Assembly: GCA_001600415.1 (NCBI GenBank)
Contig: BCJX01000012.1
Span: forward strand, 1,052,060 to 1,116,059
DNA: 64,000 bases
Reading direction: 5' to 3'
Source of the DNA: Pascua guehoae
Lineage: Eukaryota; Basidiomycota; Tremellomycetes; Trichosporonales; Trichosporonaceae
Part shown: one piece after another, positions 22,990 to 33,490 of the stretch
Numbering within the stretch: position 1 is the first letter of the stretch
How the letters are laid out: each line of letters opens with the position of its first letter
Translations under genes and position numbers: made by a program
The notes under the pieces: model-generated
Told to the model about the DNA's origin: nothing
The model's input: only the letters and a program-made list of their open reading frames with translations
Databases searched by the model: none

Positions 22990-24456
22990 CGGTGCCGCAA
23001 TGCCCACCTCGCCCCACAACAGCCCCAAAGGTCAGCTGCATCAGGCGATAACACGATGGATCCCGATTAACCGACCTGGTAGCTAGTGCCGGATGCAACT
23101 CGTTGGGTCCCAATATGGCACCGGCGCCCGAGTGCATGGTTGTGGCCACGCGGTTGTGCAGTGTGAATTGACACCCAAGCTCCGAATGCCGAGCCCGAAC
23201 CGGCGGCAACGTATGCGGGGCCCGGATATGCAAAGTAACCCTACCTTTTGCATCACCTGACAGCCCACTGGCCACAGCATGCACTGCATCACACCACGCG
23301 CCAGCCCAGAAGACGAACACAAATACTTCCGGTCCCGCGGCCAGAAACGCACGAACAGACGCGAGCGCGGAATGATCTGATGCCGATCACAGAAACCACG
23401 AGGGAGTGGTGTGGAGGACGTCCCACAGAGGCCGTCGGTGTGGTGGAGGCGGCCGTCGCCGTCCTCGACGTGGGTCCAAGACGTGGCCAAGGGGAGATTA
23501 CGGCAGACGACACGGGTATCATCATATCCATGCCCAGACGTGTCCGCAATTGCGCGTCTGTTGTGGCAAACGCGCTGAGGATGGGCTTTTCGTCGTATCA
23601 TGCGTTTGCCATTGTCGGTTGTCGGAGGTGGACTCAATGACGTGCGCCTGTGAACGCTCTCAGCGTGGTGGGGTGGAATCGCGGAATTTGTGAACTGTCA
23701 GTCGGGGCGGTCTTGATCCTCTACGCCGTTGTCGATTGCGCGAGGAGCATGCGGGTGGACGTAACAGCGTGCCCACGTACCCCAGCTACCAGTCCTCATG
23801 CCTGGTGAGGTGGGCAGTGGTGGATACTGACCACTGGCTGTTGACGATTCGTGGCAGAGCATGTCGGTGACAGCAGACCAGAGCCGCTGCAGGAGCAGAC
23901 TGGTTTGGCGACTTTGTTTCAGCGATGGGGCTGAGGCAGCAGTGATGAAAACCCTGCACCCAAGCTCGTTAAATACTTGTCTGGCATTTATCTTTCACGT
24001 GCCGCCACAGAGGTAGCAGGTACGTGGCCACGACTGCACCGAGGGCAACGTTCAAGGCGTGGGCTGGTTACTTCTCGATGGACGCCGCATACAAAATGAC
24101 CTTCTCCGCTGCCCCATGACGCATTGTCGTTTCGGGCGGTGTGTGCACTGTTTTTCACGCGGGCACGATGATGATATCCTCAGCGCTGAGAAGACACGAC
24201 ATCATCGTGTGTGTCAACCAGCAAGGGCGCATATCGTGAGCGAGAATCGGCGAGACAGGGGCAGGATCAAGTGGGTCATAAGCCCGCAGGTTTGCTTCCC
24301 ATCATTCACTCTTTCCCCAACCTCCCCTCTCCTGTTTACAACAGTCGGCACTTCCTGTCCAAGCACTCGTGTTCAACATCCCCTCCCCCCCCCAACACCC
24401 ACCCAATATCTGCTTCTCTTCGCTCGACGCTTGATCCACCGCGACGACATCCCGAC
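22990..24456. other. intergenic, no gene supported
   Basis: Two overlapping frames at about 23083-23640, one per strand, are open but show no motif, splice context or codon preference. The last 100 bp are pyrimidine-rich and probably the leader of BTB paralogue 2. Confidence 0.5.
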
Positions 24457-25260
24457 ATGGCGGAGCGCACTCGTCTCACGTCACTCGACGGCATCACGAC
24501 GGCGGCTACCTTGATCGACCCCGTTCACAACTTTGAGGACGACCCGTATCGTATCGTGTCATCGAATGGCGTGCTGTTCTGCGTTCCGATGAAGTACTTG
24601 TGCCAGAGGTAGGTCAATTGTGCCTGCTGGTGGTCCCCGTTATGAGACCCCTCCGTTCTCTTACACACACAGTGATGTCCTCTGGGGCATGGTCCAGATG
24701 GCCGACAAAAGCGAGATTGTTCTCTGCGACGACGAGATCGAAACCGCCGAACCTGTTCGGTTCATCCTCAATCTTCTCAGCGGAGACCGGATTAAGGATT
24801 CGGGATACAGGACCATTGTCGTCAAGGCTCTCAAGCTCGCGCACAAATATGAGTTCAAACTCGCGATTTCCTACATCGTCGAGTACCTTTCAACTGCGTT
24901 GCGTGATGGCCACTGCCCAGCTCCTGAGGCTACGGAGATGTTTCAACTGGCGGCGAGGTTGGACCTGGATATGCTTGCTGGCGCAGCAGCGCAGTCCATG
25001 GCACGTTGTGGCATTCACTGGGGGTGCGTCAACTTGTTTATTCCAATGGGAAACTGACGTTTGACTTAGTCGCAACACACGAGCGCATATCCATGATACT
25101 CCCCCGGTCTATCTATGGGGTGTGGTGGAGATGGCCTTCTCGCATATCCGTTATTGTGAGGGTGCAATCGATTCCATTCCCAGTTCTGAATTTGTCTGGA
25201 TGCTGGAACAGCTGAAGAGTAAGTGGTCCGTGAAGCGATCGCTAATTTCCAGAACCCTAG
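24457..25260 (+). CDS. BTB/POZ family protein, paralogue 2
   Basis: Start MAERTRLTSLDGITTAA. Exon 1 (24457-24608) holds the signature DPYRIVSSNGVLFCVP and ends in phase 2 after Cys-Gln. Intron 1 is 24609-24672. Exon 2 (24673-25023) carries SDVLWGMVQMADKSEIVLCD, ETAEPVRFILNLLSGD and a conserved LAHKYEFKLAISYIVEYL helix, again ending in phase 2. Intron 2 is 25024-25069 (46 nt). Exon 3 (from 25070) is a helical segment with GVVEMAFSHIRYCEGA. A 34-nt intron (25219-25252) probably follows in phase 1, with the stop at about 25260; without splicing the frame runs on to 25349, so the extreme C-terminus is uncertain. The protein is small, with nothing beyond the BTB fold and helices. Confidence 0.75.
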
Positions 25261-25577
25261 GGAGAGGACGCTTAATCAGTACATTCGAGTGTCCAACACG
25301 GCCCTCTTGCTTCTCGCAACCTGGGCCGTCGCGATTCATAGCTAAATAGCTGCACCAGTGAAGTGTGAGATTGGCTGTGACGGCAAATGAAACAAATGTT
25401 TAGGAAGGGGAGGGGCTGTACAAGAGGCAAGAGCACCAGTAAGTGGCGTCCCACTGGTGCAACAGAGGGGCAGCCATTGCTGCCCTTTCTTCGAGGGCCA
25501 TTCATGGGAAATGAGGGTGGAACTAGTGCCGTATGGGCGTTCCCAAGCCACCATACGCGCAACGGCCAGTGACTATG

Positions 25578-25905
25578 ACCTGAGGAGATACCAAAGAAGG
25601 AGGGAGGGAAGGTAGGACGGAAGGAAGGTAGGAGGGAAGGGAGAAGGAAGGAAAGGGAGAGGAAGGAAGGGATGGAGGGAGTGAGGAAGGAAGGGAGGAG
25701 TGAGGAAGGTAGGGAGGAAGGCAAGGAGGAATAGAAAGGCGGTTGTGTGTGGTTGTCGCCCATTTCCTTCCTTTGCCTCCCCTTGTTTCCACAACTATTT
25801 CTTCCCCCGTTGTCGTATTCTCATCTTTCTTTTTCTTATTATCCGCTTCCTTTCTCTTATTCTCCTCTTCTTTCATCCTATTCTCCTCTTGCTTCCTCAT
25901 CTTCA
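25578..25905. repeat. polypurine tract followed by polypyrimidine tract
   Basis: About 160 nearly pure purines (GGAAGG/GGAGGGAAGG type, 25578-25740) are followed after about 20 bp by about 150 nt of pyrimidine-rich sequence (TTCTTCC/CTCTTATTCTCC type). It forms the promoter and leader of BTB paralogue 3. Confidence 0.9.
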
Positions 25906-25945
25906 TCCACCCCCCTCACAAACCCATCACAGCCACTACTCCGTC

Positions 25946-26684
25946 ATGACCGACAACACTCGCCTCACGTCTCTCGAAGGCCTCTCAACGGCCGCCAAGA
26001 CCATCGACCACGACTACAATCTCAAAGGCGACCCGTACCGCATCGTGTCGTCTGATGGGGTGCTATTCTGCGTCCCAAAGAAGATCCTCTGTCAAAGGTG
26101 GAGTACCTGCCGAGGTTCCGATGCTGCTCCCATTCTGACACTCAGCGACGTTCTGTGGGACATGATCGAGATGGCCGATGAAAGCGAGATTGCCCTCTGC
26201 GACGAGGACATTGAGACGGCCCTCCACGTTCGTGTCCTTCTGGACCTTCTAAATGGGAAGGACATTTTCAAGCACGAGGAGATTGATTCCTCCTATAGCC
26301 TCACCCTCGATCTTCTCGTCCTCGCACACAAGTACGAGTTCAAGGTTATGGTTCGGTACATTGCGTTGTACGTCAAGACCACAATCGGTAAACGCCACCC
26401 CTCATGGGCAACTCAGGTGTTCCAGGTGGCGGCATGCCTGGACCTGGATACCCTTGCTGCTGCCGCCGCTCCAGGCATCGCAGAATATGGGGTGCATTGG
26501 AAGTAAGACCTCATCGGATGGCCTGAATCCTGACCACAGCGACACTCCCAAATCTCAAGACCAACTCTTCGCAACACCTGTTGCCTACCTCTGGACGTTG
26601 GCAAAGTTACTTCAACTCGGCTACCGTGGGGAAAGACTGCAGTATGGATTTCCGGCGATGCTCACACGCATCAAAAGTGAGTAG
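25946..26684 (+). CDS. BTB/POZ family protein, paralogue 3
   Basis: Closest in sequence to paralogue 2: start MTDNTRLTSLEGLSTAAK, then DPYRIVSSDGVLFCVPKKIL. Exon 1 is 25946-26097, and intron 1 (26098-26145) is 48 nt, a multiple of three without a stop, so the unspliced frame is also open. Exon 2 (26146-26502) has SDVLWDMIEMADESEIALCD, ETALHVRVLLDLLNG and LAHKYEFKVMVRYIALYV. Intron 2 (26503-26539) is only 37 nt. Exon 3 (from 26540) is a helical tail. A GTGAGT at 26679 may start a third intron as in paralogue 2; without it the protein ends at 26684. Head-to-tail position and similarity indicate tandem duplication with paralogue 2. Confidence 0.78.
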
Positions 26685-27689
26685 ATAAAGAGATACTGGC
26701 TGATACCCTAGCCGGGCGTGCGGCGTAATTTCATGAGTAGTCTGCGTTTTCCGGTCAAGTCCGGCGTAACTCCCGCGACACGAAACAAAGCGACACCCCC
26801 AACAGCACAAACCCTCTTGGCGAGTAGAAGATCAGCTCACGATGGTAGAGTACAACAGAGAACCTCTTGAGTGGTGAAGTGGGGTCTTGTATCGAGAATC
26901 ACGAGTATGTGAGAGCACTGTTGTCCGCGCATTTGTTTGGTTCCGAGGCAGCAGTTCCACCACCACTGACGTCCTGTGCCTCTCACACCCGACCTAGTTG
27001 TCGCAAACCTCTGACTACTATAACCTTGACTGCACTAACACGAACTAGAGGCACCTAGCCCGTGCTGCGTCCCGACCAAACCAAGCCCAGTCTTCCAACA
27101 AGGAAGGAGAGCTATCGGGTGGCTGTGATCGGCGTCAATTCTCCAGGGTTTGTGGCGCGGGGGTGGCAAACTTCTGGTGCCGGGTAACCCGAGTGTGAAA
27201 CACGAAACATTTTCTAGCCCACGCCCCTTCCACGCGCTAAATCGCGGACCGGAGCCGGCCACTCATCCGGCATGACACAATCCGACCACAAACCACCGCT
27301 GGGCCACTCACAACCCACGCCACACTCTTGCTCCTTTGTACCAGGAATCATGTCAGCACTGACCGCGTCTCCCTTCGGGCCAGATGCCAGGTTACTGTGC
27401 AAGAGCCGCATACGGTGCAGAGTAAGCGGTGGAAAAAGGTCCAGATCGTACCGGGCATCTCATGCCCGTCTGTCTTCTTGCTGCGGCCCATCGTCTTGCG
27501 TCCACGTCACTGCCACTGTCACTTTTTCTTGCTTGCGACTATCATATAGCTGGCTCTTTCTTGTGGCTCTGTCCAGTCCATTCCACTTGTTCCATTATCC
27601 ACTTTTCGCCACTGGGTCTTTTCACCAATCTACCACTCTCCCCAATCCCTCGCTCCACTTCTACCACTCCACCACTCCACAACTTCACC
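26685..27689. other. intergenic / promoter of BTB paralogue 4
   Basis: No gene seen. The final 100 bp before 27690 are CCACT/CTTCAC-rich, resembling the leaders of the sister genes. Confidence 0.5.
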
Positions 27690-28927
27690 ATGAACAGCCC
27701 TCGTGGCCCTGGTGGCATCACTCTCATGCCCCATAGCCCGCCCTTGAGTCCGCGCAGCCCGCCCCACAGCCCGCGCCTCAAGTCGCCCGACTGCGAGCAC
27801 GCCCATGCCGTCGACGACGTGTACAATCTCACTGGCGCAGTCTACCGCATCGTCTCGTCGGATGGTGTTCTGTTCAGCGTCTCGCAGCATGTCCTTGCCC
27901 AGAGGTACGTTGTTCGCCCACTAGGTCACCAGGCTACGCTTTCCCGCAGGGTATGTAACTGACCCCCCTAGCGAAGTGCTGTGGGACATGGCGCAAGCCG
28001 CGTCGGGTTCGGAGATTATCCTCATGGACGAAAAGATTGAGCGTGCCGCGCCCGTCCGGACGGTCCTGGACGTCATGAAGGGCCACGGGCTCAACCTGCT
28101 CGAGCTGCGTCTGAGCCTCGAGGCGCAGCACCACGACGAGAATGACGAGCAAGACGAAAAGCCAAGGCATGGGCGGAGGCACCACAGCCGCGTGTCGAGC
28201 CTCGGCCACGGCCTGTTCATGATCAGCGAGGCCATGACCGAGGCACTGTGCGATGCGGCCCTCTTTGCCCAAAAGTACGACATTACAGACGTCGTCGACC
28301 TCCTCGTCGGATACCTCGATGCGGCCCTCATGGACCACAAGTGCGCGGCGCCCATGGCCATTCTCAACCTCGCTGTGAGGCTGCAGGACGACAATCTCGC
28401 TGCCCAGGCCGCGGCCCAGCTCATGAACGTCGACGAGTGAGTAGCACGCCAGCAAGCTCCGTATTCCATGGTGTTGCGTTTGGTAGCACATGATAGGTGG
28501 CCTTGTGACCAGCCGTTCTTCGGGGGCGAGGTGATTGCCGTCGCGCTCGATGAGCCGCTTGTACACCGGCGCGCCGTCTTGATAGCGTGACCCGGGTCTT
28601 CCCGGCGATCAGGACAGAGGTCCACGCTGCACTCCAACCACGGTGGGCACATGGCACCCCGCCCCGCTCCCAAAACGAGCAAGGGGTAGAGGTTGGCCCG
28701 GCTACTCTGTTTTCTCCACGTCCGGGGCGAAAACATCCAGGCTGACCCTGGCCAACAGGTACCAGCAACACGCGCGCAAGTACATCAACGGCCTCCCACC
28801 GAAGTACGTCTATGCCCTCGGGGCCATCAAGGGCGCGTTCCCCGCGGGTCGACGAAAGTTTAAAGACCGCGACCTGCGCAAGGTCAAGGACATGTTCAAG
28901 GAGACACTCCGCGCTTATCGGCAATAG
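27690..28927 (+). CDS. BTB/POZ family protein, paralogue 4
   Basis: The ATG at 27690 opens a Pro/Ser-rich N-terminus (MNSPRGPGG, PLSPRSPPHSPRLKSP), then the family signature DDVYNLTGAVYRIVSSDGVL. Exon 1 ends at 27904 (phase 2). Intron 1 is 27905-27971. Exon 2 (27972-28436) has SEVLWDMAQAASGSEIILMD and APVRTVLDVMKGH, then an insertion of about 40 residues rich in His, Asp and Glu that the other copies lack, then FAQKYDITDVVDLLVGYL. Intron 2 is 28437-28758 (322 nt). Exon 3 (28759-28927) encodes a basic helical tail, HARKYINGLPPKYVYALGAI, ending LRAYRQ. The proline-rich N-terminus is shared with paralogue 1, so copies 1 and 4 form one subtype and copies 2 and 3 another. Confidence 0.8.
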
Positions 28928-30468
28928 CCGCCGGGAAGCGATAGGTGCAGTGCCTCCCGCGGGAGCGTGCTGACCCAAAGGGATGGCGCCGACGCCGACG
29001 CCGAAACCGAAACCCAAGTCCAAGTCTAGATGGTCCGATTTCCACCGAGGCCGGCGGCCGGCGCGTGCAGTCTGGGACCAGACGTCGTCGTCGTCCCCTC
29101 CAGCGGAGGGGTTCAGCTCGCACCTCCCGCCACACGGCGCGATGCCGGCTGTCACTACCGAACACCTGGGTCCGAGCGCCGCATGCTCGAATGGCATGCT
29201 GGAATGCTCGGCCCTTGAAAGCCTCAGGGTACGAGCGGTGCGACAACCCCCCGCCGTGTCATCCGTCTCTGTGTTTTAGTCTCGTAGTTCATACCATATA
29301 CCACATTGTGTATTGTGTCTTCCATGTTCCTGACGCACTGACGCCGAAGGGCAGAGGAGGTGGCTTGGTCAAAATAGCAAGCAGTGTAAAGGGACCTCCA
29401 GGATTCGGTAAACGACGTGGGTAGGGGCTTGGTCACTTGGTCACTGTCGACGTGTCTCTCCACGCGTTTATCACGAGTTTGAGGTGTAGAGTGGGCGGTC
29501 AAGACGTGGAGTGCAATAATGGCTGCCCCAAAGTGAGGCTTTCGTACAGGTTTGCTTCGGCTTAAAAGTCGGCCTTTAGCCGCCGGCAACGACACGTGAC
29601 CACACTTTTTGGGCGCGGGTACATTTGGGTGTGCGGCTAGCTCGGCTAAGAAAGAGGCAAAGAGAGAGGGGGGGGGGGAATGCCCATTTGACGAGCCAAA
29701 AAGTGACGTTGTTGGCGTCACGTTGGGGAACGGAACTGGGCAAGATATGCTTGGTCTGCCTCTGCTGGCTGGGCTCTGGGTTTATGGGGAAGGCACGTCC
29801 ATTATGCGGATCATCCATCCCATCCCATCCCTTCCTTTCTTCTTCTTCTTCTCATGCATCGTCCATTACCCGCCACTCTATAAAATAGAGCCAACAACAA
29901 CGGCAACAACGACGACAACGACGACGAGTGCATCCCTAACCCGCACGCACCCTACAAAGCTTTTGGCCCCCCTCTTTGCCCCTTGCAACCGGCGACTTGG
30001 GCGTTTGGGCAGCTAGCAGTCGGCACGCGGCCTGGTCTACCGGCAACCTGTGCCGAGCCGACCAAACTACTTTGCAATCAATCAATCACCACACCCCCAC
30101 CCCCCTCCCCTCCCATTCCACTACCACCCAACCCACCGACCCCGACCCACCCCATCCTGCCCACGACGACCGACACTAGTGTTGCGTCACCACTTGTCTC
30201 TCTCCCCCTCTTATCTCCATTCTCTTTTTCCACTTGCACTTGCACACACCCACACCCACCACCACACACACACGTTTTCCCCCCCATTGCGTGCGCCATT
30301 CTGGCCTGTGCCCCCCCCCCCCCCCCGCGATCCTCGCTCGCATCCCATTTAACACGACCCCCAACCGTCCCACGCTCCTTGACTCGTTGACTTTGATTCT
30401 CCCTTCAACCCGAACCGCTCCTTCCTTTTCGCATCTGGCTCTCTTCCCCCATCCAATATCAGCCCATC
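28928..30468. other. intergenic / long promoter-leader of the acyltransferase gene
   Basis: No gene supported. TATAAAAT lies at 29879-29886, about 590 bp before the next ATG, which implies a long leader or a leader intron. The sequence from 30090 to 30468 is C/T-rich with a C run of about 17 near 30309. Confidence 0.5.
29879..29886 (+). promoter_or_regulatory. TATA box candidate
   Basis: TATAAAAT preceded by a pyrimidine-rich stretch (TTCCTTTCTTCTTCTTCTTC). The downstream gene is the acyltransferase at 30469; the distance is large. Confidence 0.35.
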
Positions 30469-33095
30469 ATGGCTGGTTTCGCCTGTGAGCTGCGCGCTTC
30501 GGTCGCCGTGACGACCAAGACAAGCTTTGGCTGACCCAACAGTTGATCTGATGATCATTTTCTGGCGTCTCGCGGTCCTAAACATCTTCTTCCGCGAGAT
30601 CCGGTAAGTGTCTCTCTCTGTCTCTCTCGACCTTGCACGAACTGTGCAACGTCCCGCATCGCACTCGCTGACGCTGCAGCCCCCGTGGCTCTTGGAACAT
30701 TCCCAAGGACGGCCCCGTCATCTTCATCTGCGCCCCGCATGCCAACCAGTTCCTCGACCCGCTCATGGTCTTTACCATGGTCCGCCAGCAGTCTGGCAGG
30801 CGCATGTCGATCCTGACTGCTGCAAAGGTGTGTTGAGACGATGTGAGGCAAGACTGACCCGCCCAGTCCATGCAGCGCAAGTTTATCGGTTTTGTCGCTC
30901 GTCTGTTCAACAGTAGTGCGTATCTAATTGTTCCCTCGCCTCATGTCGAGCTAGCTTGTCCCGCCTGCGAGCTCGGTTCGGAACTGTTCTGGCCAACCTC
31001 TGGAGACCACACTGACACACACAGTTCCCGTCTCGCGCGCCGCCGACTATGCAAAGTCTGGCTCCGGAACAGTACGCCTTTCAAAGGAAGACCCCACTCT
31101 TCTCATCGGTATCGGCACAAAGTTTACGACCGAGATCAAGCCGCGCGCCCAGATTACACTCCCCAAGATGACTGGATTCGCCACGGCGCCCGTTGGCGAG
31201 GTTCTTTCTGACACCGAGCTCCGCCTCAAGTCTGAGTTTACTGTCCCTTCCAAGGATGGCAACGCCAACATCAAGGCGACGCAGCGCGTGCGCTCTTCCA
31301 TGGACGACAGCGGCATTGCGTACAAGATTCTCCCGCACATTGACCAAGAGGAGACTTTTGGTGCCGTCTACGACCATTTGAAGAAGGGCCACGCCATTGG
31401 CATCTTCCCAGAGGGCGGTTCCCATGACCGCACCGACTTCCTCCCGCTCAAGGCTGGCTTTGCCATCATGGCCCTCGGTGCCATGTCGGCCAACCCGGGT
31501 CTCGACGTCAAGATTGTGCCCGTCGGTCTGTCTTACTTCCACGCCCACAAGTTCCGCTCCCGTGCTGTCATCGAATTTGGTGCGCCCATCTGCATCACCC
31601 AGGACCTTGTCGACGAGTACAAGCAGGGCGGCACAAAGAAGCGCGAGGCGTGTGCCAAGCTCATGGAGACTGCCCACGATGCGCTGCGTTCCGTCACCCT
31701 CCGCGCTCCGGACTGGGAGACGATGCAGGTGAGCTAGAGTGACTTCGGTCATAGCTGACATCCAGGTCGTCCAGGCTGCCCGTCGTCTTTACCGCGTTCC
31801 CGGCCAGTACTGGAGCTTGGGCCAGACTGTCCAGCTCTCCAAGTACTTTATGGAAGGCTACCTCAAGTACCAGGACGAACCCCGCATCATTGATCTCCGC
31901 AAGCGCGTGCTGGCCTACAACCGCCTGCTCCGCGACATGGGCATCGCCGATCACCAGGTCGAGCGCGCGTCCAACCGCAGTGTCCACTCGCTTGTCCTTC
32001 TCATCTACCGCACCGGTCTTCTTCTCTGGTGGGGTCTTCTTTCACTCCCTGGCGTCATTCTCTATGCCCCCGTTTTCGTTCTCGCAAAGGTTATCAGCCA
32101 CAAAAAGGCAAAGGGTGGGTTCGCGCGCTGACTCGCAAGCTAACCCAACAGAGGCGCTTGCCGCTTCGACGGTCAAGATCCAGGGCCGCGACATTCTCGC
32201 GACTTGGAAGGTCCTCGTCTCGCTCGCACTCGTTCCCTTGATCAACATTATCTACACCATCATCGCTACCATTTTTGCTTACAAGTACGACTTGGCACCA
32301 ACCTGGCGCCACTGGATGCCCATTGTGGTCTTCTGCTTCCTCCCTGGCTTGGGTTACGCTGCCCTCAAGTTTGGCGAGGCTGGTGTCGACGTCGCAAAGT
32401 GAGTTACGGGACAATTCTGTTTGCATCCCTGACCCCAGGTCACTCCGTCCCCTGTTCCTCTCGATCTGGCCGGGAAGCCAGCACGAGGTGAACAAGCTGC
32501 GCGTGATGCGCGAGGACTTGAGCGACGACATTGCCGAAGTGATTGCAGAGTTTGGTCCCCAGATGTTTGAAAACTTTGACCAGACGCGCATGTACCCCCA
32601 AGCGGCCAAGCCACGCCAGAGCGTCGAGTCGAGTGTCCTCTCGCACCCGATCAACTGGCTCGACGAGCGCATCTTTGGTGAGCTGAGTGGTTCTGAACTG
32701 AGCTCACACTACAGGCTGGAACCGTACCGGATCTGCTCAACGTGCTTGGGACGCCGACAGCATGCGCTCGCCCATTTCCACCGCACCTGGCAGCCCACGG
32801 CCAAGTAGCCCGCACGACTCTGATGTCGAGGAGGCCGATGTGGACTATGACGATGTGAGCAACACACATACACGTGTGCCACTCTTGCTGATATCAGATC
32901 TTCTACGCCCGTGGAGGCCGTCTCCGCAGCCCGAAGACGCCGCGCCGCAACCGTGCTGGCCGGTCATATTCAGACTTGAAGAACGCCGCCCCGGATACCG
33001 CCACGAGCGCACTCGCGACTGCAGAAGAAGAAGGCGTGACGCGCCGCCATGGGTTTAAGAACGGCGGCGCGCTTGGCCTCGACAAGGGCGAGTAG
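30469..33095 (+). CDS. SCT1: glycerol-3-phosphate / DHAP sn-1 acyltransferase (Gat1/Gat2 family)
   Basis: Catalyses the first acylation of glycerol-3-phosphate (and dihydroxyacetone phosphate) in phospholipid and triacylglycerol synthesis, on the ER. About ten exons; the first codes only MAGFA plus one base and is joined in phase 1 to DLMIIFWRLAVLNIFFREI. Catalytic motif I is APHANQFLDPLM, the fungal HX5D variant. Motif III is IFPEGGSHDRTDFLPLKAG, and the VPVGLSYFHAHKFRSRAVIEF block follows. Two hydrophobic hairpins (RTGLLLWWGLLSLPGVILYAP and LVPLINIIYTIIATIFA) anchor it, matching yeast Sct1/Gpt2. The C-terminal 100 residues are Ser/Pro/Asp-rich, as in the regulated tail of Sct1. Length is about 690 aa, close to the yeast proteins. 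Which of the two yeast paralogues it matches best is not decidable by eye. Confidence 0.93.
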
Positions 33096-33490
33096 TAGTA
33101 ATAGCACGATGTCGAGACGTTACAGTATGAGCTTTGTGGACATGCATCATCACATGGAACATTCAAGCTAGCTGTGGGGAGGCACTATCGACCATTGCGT
33201 GGTAGATGTGAACAGAGGCAGGTACCAACTGGGCCCGCAGCAACGGCCGACGGTATCCGATGCCACTGGGCACTGGGTTGATGGGAGTGGAGGGGCGGGT
33301 GGAGGTGGGTGGGTGGCACTCTCTTGTCAGGGACGACTGACGCGGGGCCACTGACCACTTGCCCAAGCCACGCCTACACCCATCGTCCATCATCCAACAC
33401 CACACTCTACCTCTCTCTCTCTCTCTCTCGCATCGTCCATCTTCCCACTCTTCTCGCCACGCATCTGCATCTGCATCCTCCGCACATGCG

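Noticed and set aside
23083..23640. Overlapping frames on both strands upstream of the P450 gene
   Set aside because: No codon preference, splice signal or motif; probably chance in GC-rich DNA.
28980..29280. Lys/Pro-rich plus-strand frame after BTB paralogue 4
   Set aside because: No start context, homology or downstream exon; it lies in the 3' flank of the BTB gene.
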